Source: Liberiplasma sp046541015
GTDB taxonomy: Bacteria > Bacillota_I > Bacilli_A > Izemoplasmatales > Izemoplasmataceae
Assembly (NCBI GenBank): GCA_046541015.1
Contig: JBKHEA010000004.1
Location: 1-64,000, forward strand
DNA: 64,000 bases
Reading direction: 5' to 3'
Part shown: piece by piece, positions 61,511 to 64,000 of the stretch
Layout of the letters: each line of letters opens with the position of its first letter
How positions within the stretch are numbered: the first letter of the stretch is position 1
Notes under the pieces: generated by a model
Told to the model about the DNA's origin: nothing
Database searches by the model: none
The model's input: the letters and a program-made list of their open reading frames with translations, nothing else
Translations under genes and position numbers: made by a program

Positions 61511-63253
61511 ATGGGTAATATAAGACAATTAGATGAAAAATTAGCCAATATGATTGCAGCCGGTGAAGTGGTTGAAAATATGGCCAGTGTTGTAAAGGAA
61601 TTACTAGAAAATGCACTCGATGCAAACAGCACAGAAATTGAAATTCAACTCGAAGATTATGGCTTAAAAACGATTAAAGTCATTGATAATGGTTGCGGGA
61701 TGGACCGCGACGATTTACACATGGCTTTTAAGCGTCATGCAACGAGTAAAATCAAGACTCACCATGATTTATTCCATATTGCAACGTTAGGCTTTAGAGG
61801 CGAAGCTTTACCAAGTATTGCAAGTGTATCGACGTTAACCATTGAATCTTCAGTTGATGGCGAACAAGGCCATAAAATCACGATAAAACAAGGCGAAATG
61901 ATTGAAGATGCAATTAGTGTTGCAAGAAAAGGGACAGCCATTACAGTAAGTAAAATTTTTTATAATACCCCAGCTAGATTAAAACATTTAAAAAGTGAAA
62001 CAAGAGAACTTTCTTTTATTGTTGATTATGTGAATAAAATTGCGCTAGCGCATCCTTTTGTACGCATTCATTTAACCCATAATCAAAAAACCATCTTACA
62101 AACTCCAGGTGATGGCGATATACTAAAAATCATTTATCAGATTTATGATTTAGATATTGCTAAAAATATGCTGGCATTTGAAAATAAGAACGCCTATTTT
62201 AAAATTAAAGGGCTTACCGCAAAATCACATCTATATCGCTCAAGTAAGCAACACATCACCCTCGTTGCCAATCAACGCTTAATTAAAAATCAAAAAGTAT
62301 CTTTAGCTATCTCAGAAGCTTACAAATCCTATTTGCCAATTGGTAAGTATCCTATTACTTATTTAGAAATTACCGTTGATCCTTTATTAATTGATGTTAA
62401 CATTCATCCACAAAAATTAGAGATTAAGTTTTCTGAAGAATATAGTTTAATTGAGCTTATTAAAACAACCATCCAAAAACGCTTAAGAAACGAAAACTTA
62501 ATTCCTAGGGTTAAACCTAAAGAAACATCCTTCGATAAAAACTACACTCAAGAACCTTTAGTATTTTCATATGAAAATGCTTTAGAAGATTTAGGCAATC
62601 AAGATCTTTTTATAGAGGAATCAAAAAAATTTGAAAAACCACTTCAAGAAGATTCGTTAAATGCACAAACTGCCTTACCTGATATGGAATATATCGGACA
62701 AGCATTAGGAACCTATTTGCTATTTCAAAACTATGAAGGATTTTATATGCTAGACCAACATGCTGCCGCAGAACGTATTCGTTATGAAAACTATTTAGCG
62801 CACATGGCAAAAAAAACCACAACTTCAAAGCCACTCTTAGTCCCATTTAAAATTTCTTTATCAAGTGATGAAAAAGTAGCTTATAACTTATATGGTCAAA
62901 CCTTAGAAGATTTTGGTATTAAAGCGACACTTTCCCAAAACAACTTATTAATTAACGAGATACCTACTTGGTTTTTAGATGGTCATGAAGAAGATTATAC
63001 TGAGATTATAATTAAGCATGTTCTTTTAGAAGAAACGATTGAAAAAGATACCTTAGTAAACCAGCTTGCAATTGACTTAGCCTGCAAGCATTCGATTAAA
63101 GCCAACCAGTTTATAAGAAAAGAAGAAGTCGATGCAATTATGAAAGACCTAAATAAAACTAAAAACCCATACCACTGCCCTCATGGAAGACCAACCCTTA
63201 TTCATTTTACAAAAGAAGAACTTGAAAAGCTCTTCAATAGGATTCAATCATGA
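61511..63253 (+). CDS. mutL: DNA mismatch repair protein MutL
   Basis: The 580-residue GHKL ATPase links MutS to strand nicking. ATPase motifs are A-A-G-E-V-V near the start, D-N-G-C-G-M and G-F-R-G-E-A-L. The endonuclease motif D-Q-H-A-A-A-E-R-I-R-Y-E lies near residue 414, and zinc-site segments A-C-K-H-S-I-K-A-N and C-P-H-G-R-P are kept, so it should nick DNA itself, as expected without MutH. TACAATAAAC at 61481-61490 and AGGTGA precede the ATG. The stop overlaps miaA (ATGA). Confidence 0.96.
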   Translation: MGNIRQLDEKLANMIAAGEVVENMASVVKELLENALDANSTEIEIQLEDYGLKTIKVIDNGCGMDRDDLHMAFKRHATSKIKTHHDLFHIATLGFRGEALPSIASVSTLTIESSVDGEQGHKITIKQGEMIEDAISVARKGTAITVSKIFYNTPARLKHLKSETRELSFIVDYVNKIALAHPFVRIHLTHNQKTILQTPGDGDILKIIYQIYDLDIAKNMLAFENKNAYFKIKGLTAKSHLYRSSKQHITLVANQRLIKNQKVSLAISEAYKSYLPIGKYPITYLEITVDPLLIDVNIHPQKLEIKFSEEYSLIELIKTTIQKRLRNENLIPRVKPKETSFDKNYTQEPLVFSYENALEDLGNQDLFIEESKKFEKPLQEDSLNAQTALPDMEYIGQALGTYLLFQNYEGFYMLDQHAAAERIRYENYLAHMAKKTTTSKPLLVPFKISLSSDEKVAYNLYGQTLEDFGIKATLSQNNLLINEIPTWFLDGHEEDYTEIIIKHVLLEETIEKDTLVNQLAIDLACKHSIKANQFIRKEEVDAIMKDLNKTKNPYHCPHGRPTLIHFTKEELEKLFNRIQS

Positions 63254-64000
63254 TCTATGTGATTGTTGGGCCAACCGGTGTTGGGAAAACTGCTTTATCG
63301 ATTGCGCTTGCTAAAGCACTTAATACAGAGATAATATCGTGTGATAGTATTCAGATATATAAAGGCTTAAATATAGGCAGTGCTAAAATCAAACCTAGTG
63401 AACAATCAGGTATTAAACATTATATGATTGATATCTTAGAACCGACTGAAGCCTTTAGTGTTGCTCAATATCAACATGAAGTTAGGGCATTAATCGATGA
63501 ATTTATCGAAAAAGGTAAAACCCCTTTATTAGTTGGCGGTACTGGCTTTTATTTAAAAAGCGTTTTACATAATTATAATTTTGATCAAAGTCATCGTGAC
63601 CTTGATTTTGAAGCCTCTTATGACCTTGTTTCTAATATAGAGTTATTTGAGTATTTAAAAAGACTAGACCCAGCATCAACCAATAAACTTCATCCTAATA
63701 ATCGTAAACGTGTCTTACAAGCACTATATAGAGCAAAACAAGGCGTTAAAATTAGTGATCAAAACAAAGGTCATGAGAAATTATATGATTATACCATGAT
63801 TGGTTTAACAATGCCAAAAGAGCAATTATATCAACGAATCAATGAACGCGTAGATGCAATGATTGGTGAAGGATTAATTGAAGAAGTTAGATCACTTTAT
63901 GATAGGGGCATTAAAAACCAAAGCATTGAAGCGATTGGTTATAAAGAACTGTATGCGTATTTTGAGGGTCTAATCAGTTTAGAAGAAGCAATCACAACGA
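63250..64000 (+). CDS. miaA: tRNA dimethylallyltransferase, partial (cut by window edge)
   Basis: The first 250 codons are present and the frame is open to the window end. The P-loop is G-P-T-G-V-G-K-T at residues 7-14, followed by C-D-S-I-Q-I-Y-K-G-L-N-I-G-S-A-K and L-L-V-G-G-T-G-F-Y-L. MiaA adds dimethylallyl from DMAPP to A37 of tRNA, which MiaB then methylthiolates, and DMAPP is the product of the mevalonate operon here. ATG overlaps the mutL stop, as in many Bacillota. Confidence 0.95.
   Translation, partial: MIYVIVGPTGVGKTALSIALAKALNTEIISCDSIQIYKGLNIGSAKIKPSEQSGIKHYMIDILEPTEAFSVAQYQHEVRALIDEFIEKGKTPLLVGGTGFYLKSVLHNYNFDQSHRDLDFEASYDLVSNIELFEYLKRLDPASTNKLHPNNRKRVLQALYRAKQGVKISDQNKGHEKLYDYTMIGLTMPKEQLYQRINERVDAMIGEGLIEEVRSLYDRGIKNQSIEAIGYKELYAYFEGLISLEEAITT

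Noticed and set aside
1..64000. Mycoplasma-type code with TGA read as Trp
   Set aside because: Many genes end in TGA at the family's normal length with overlapping downstream starts (for example trhP1, mutL, tsaC), and conserved Trp residues are TGG.

Overview
This is an AT-rich, gene-dense stretch of a low-GC Gram-positive-type (Bacillota / Tenericutes-related) chromosome. The standard code is used: TGA terminates many genes and Trp is TGG. Gene content and order match conserved Bacillus blocks from which cell-wall, sporulation and several other genes are missing. Together with the mevalonate route to isoprenoids, this suggests a wall-less or wall-reduced relative of Acholeplasma / Izemoplasma-type Mollicutes. 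That placement is inference from content; no rRNA is present.

Layout. 1-2.0 kb: an AbiE-type toxin-antitoxin cassette. The antitoxin is intact and the toxin is broken by one in-frame stop; the cassette lies between diverged direct repeats that both look like a gene 3' end plus terminator. 2.1-5.0 kb (minus): a BspA-type leucine-rich-repeat lipoprotein and glutaminase. 5.2-10.7 kb: an operon with a small membrane protein, a TctA-like permease, and mevalonate kinase, diphosphomevalonate decarboxylase, phosphomevalonate kinase and type 2 IPP isomerase, so it runs from mevalonate to IPP/DMAPP. 10.7-21.5 kb: housekeeping and membrane genes, including an aromatic-acid-exporter-like protein, TsaC, a Pr6Pr protein, an NfeD/flotillin pair, OsmC, pyrophosphatase, a GNAT protein, UppP, a membrane-anchored EIIB-like protein beside HPr, T-box-controlled trpS, and pepF. 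21.7-28.2 kb: Spx, a ferritin-VIT1 fusion, GAPDH, Xaa-Pro peptidase and a Ca-type P-ATPase.

28.3-38.2 kb: recD2, T-box-alaS, ruvX, DUF1292, trmR-trhP1-trhP2 (tRNA wobble-uridine hydroxylation and methylation), greA and mtnN, in Bacillus order but without ireB, mltG and udk. 38.2-46.1 kb: a YgjP-like peptidase, then the yqeG-yqeH-yqeK-rsfS-yqeM-comEA-comEC-holA block facing rpsT, without aroE, yqeI, nadD, comER and comEB. 46.3-64 kb: cvfB, a YebC-family regulator, an MFS protein, then pgsA-recA-rny-(nudix)-ymdB-miaB-ylbF family-(unknown membrane protein)-mutS-(beta-propeller lipoprotein, opposite strand)-mutL-miaA, the last cut by the window edge. This is the Bacillus pgsA-to-miaA order without cinA, pbpX, spoVS and cotE and with three insertions.

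The most unusual items are the EIIB-like protein that has lost its phospho-acceptor cysteine next to HPr, the permease at the head of the mevalonate operon, the tail-anchored protein with helix-extended-helix-like repeats upstream of mutS, and the decayed AbiE cassette. No tRNA, rRNA, CRISPR array, insertion sequence or prophage was seen.
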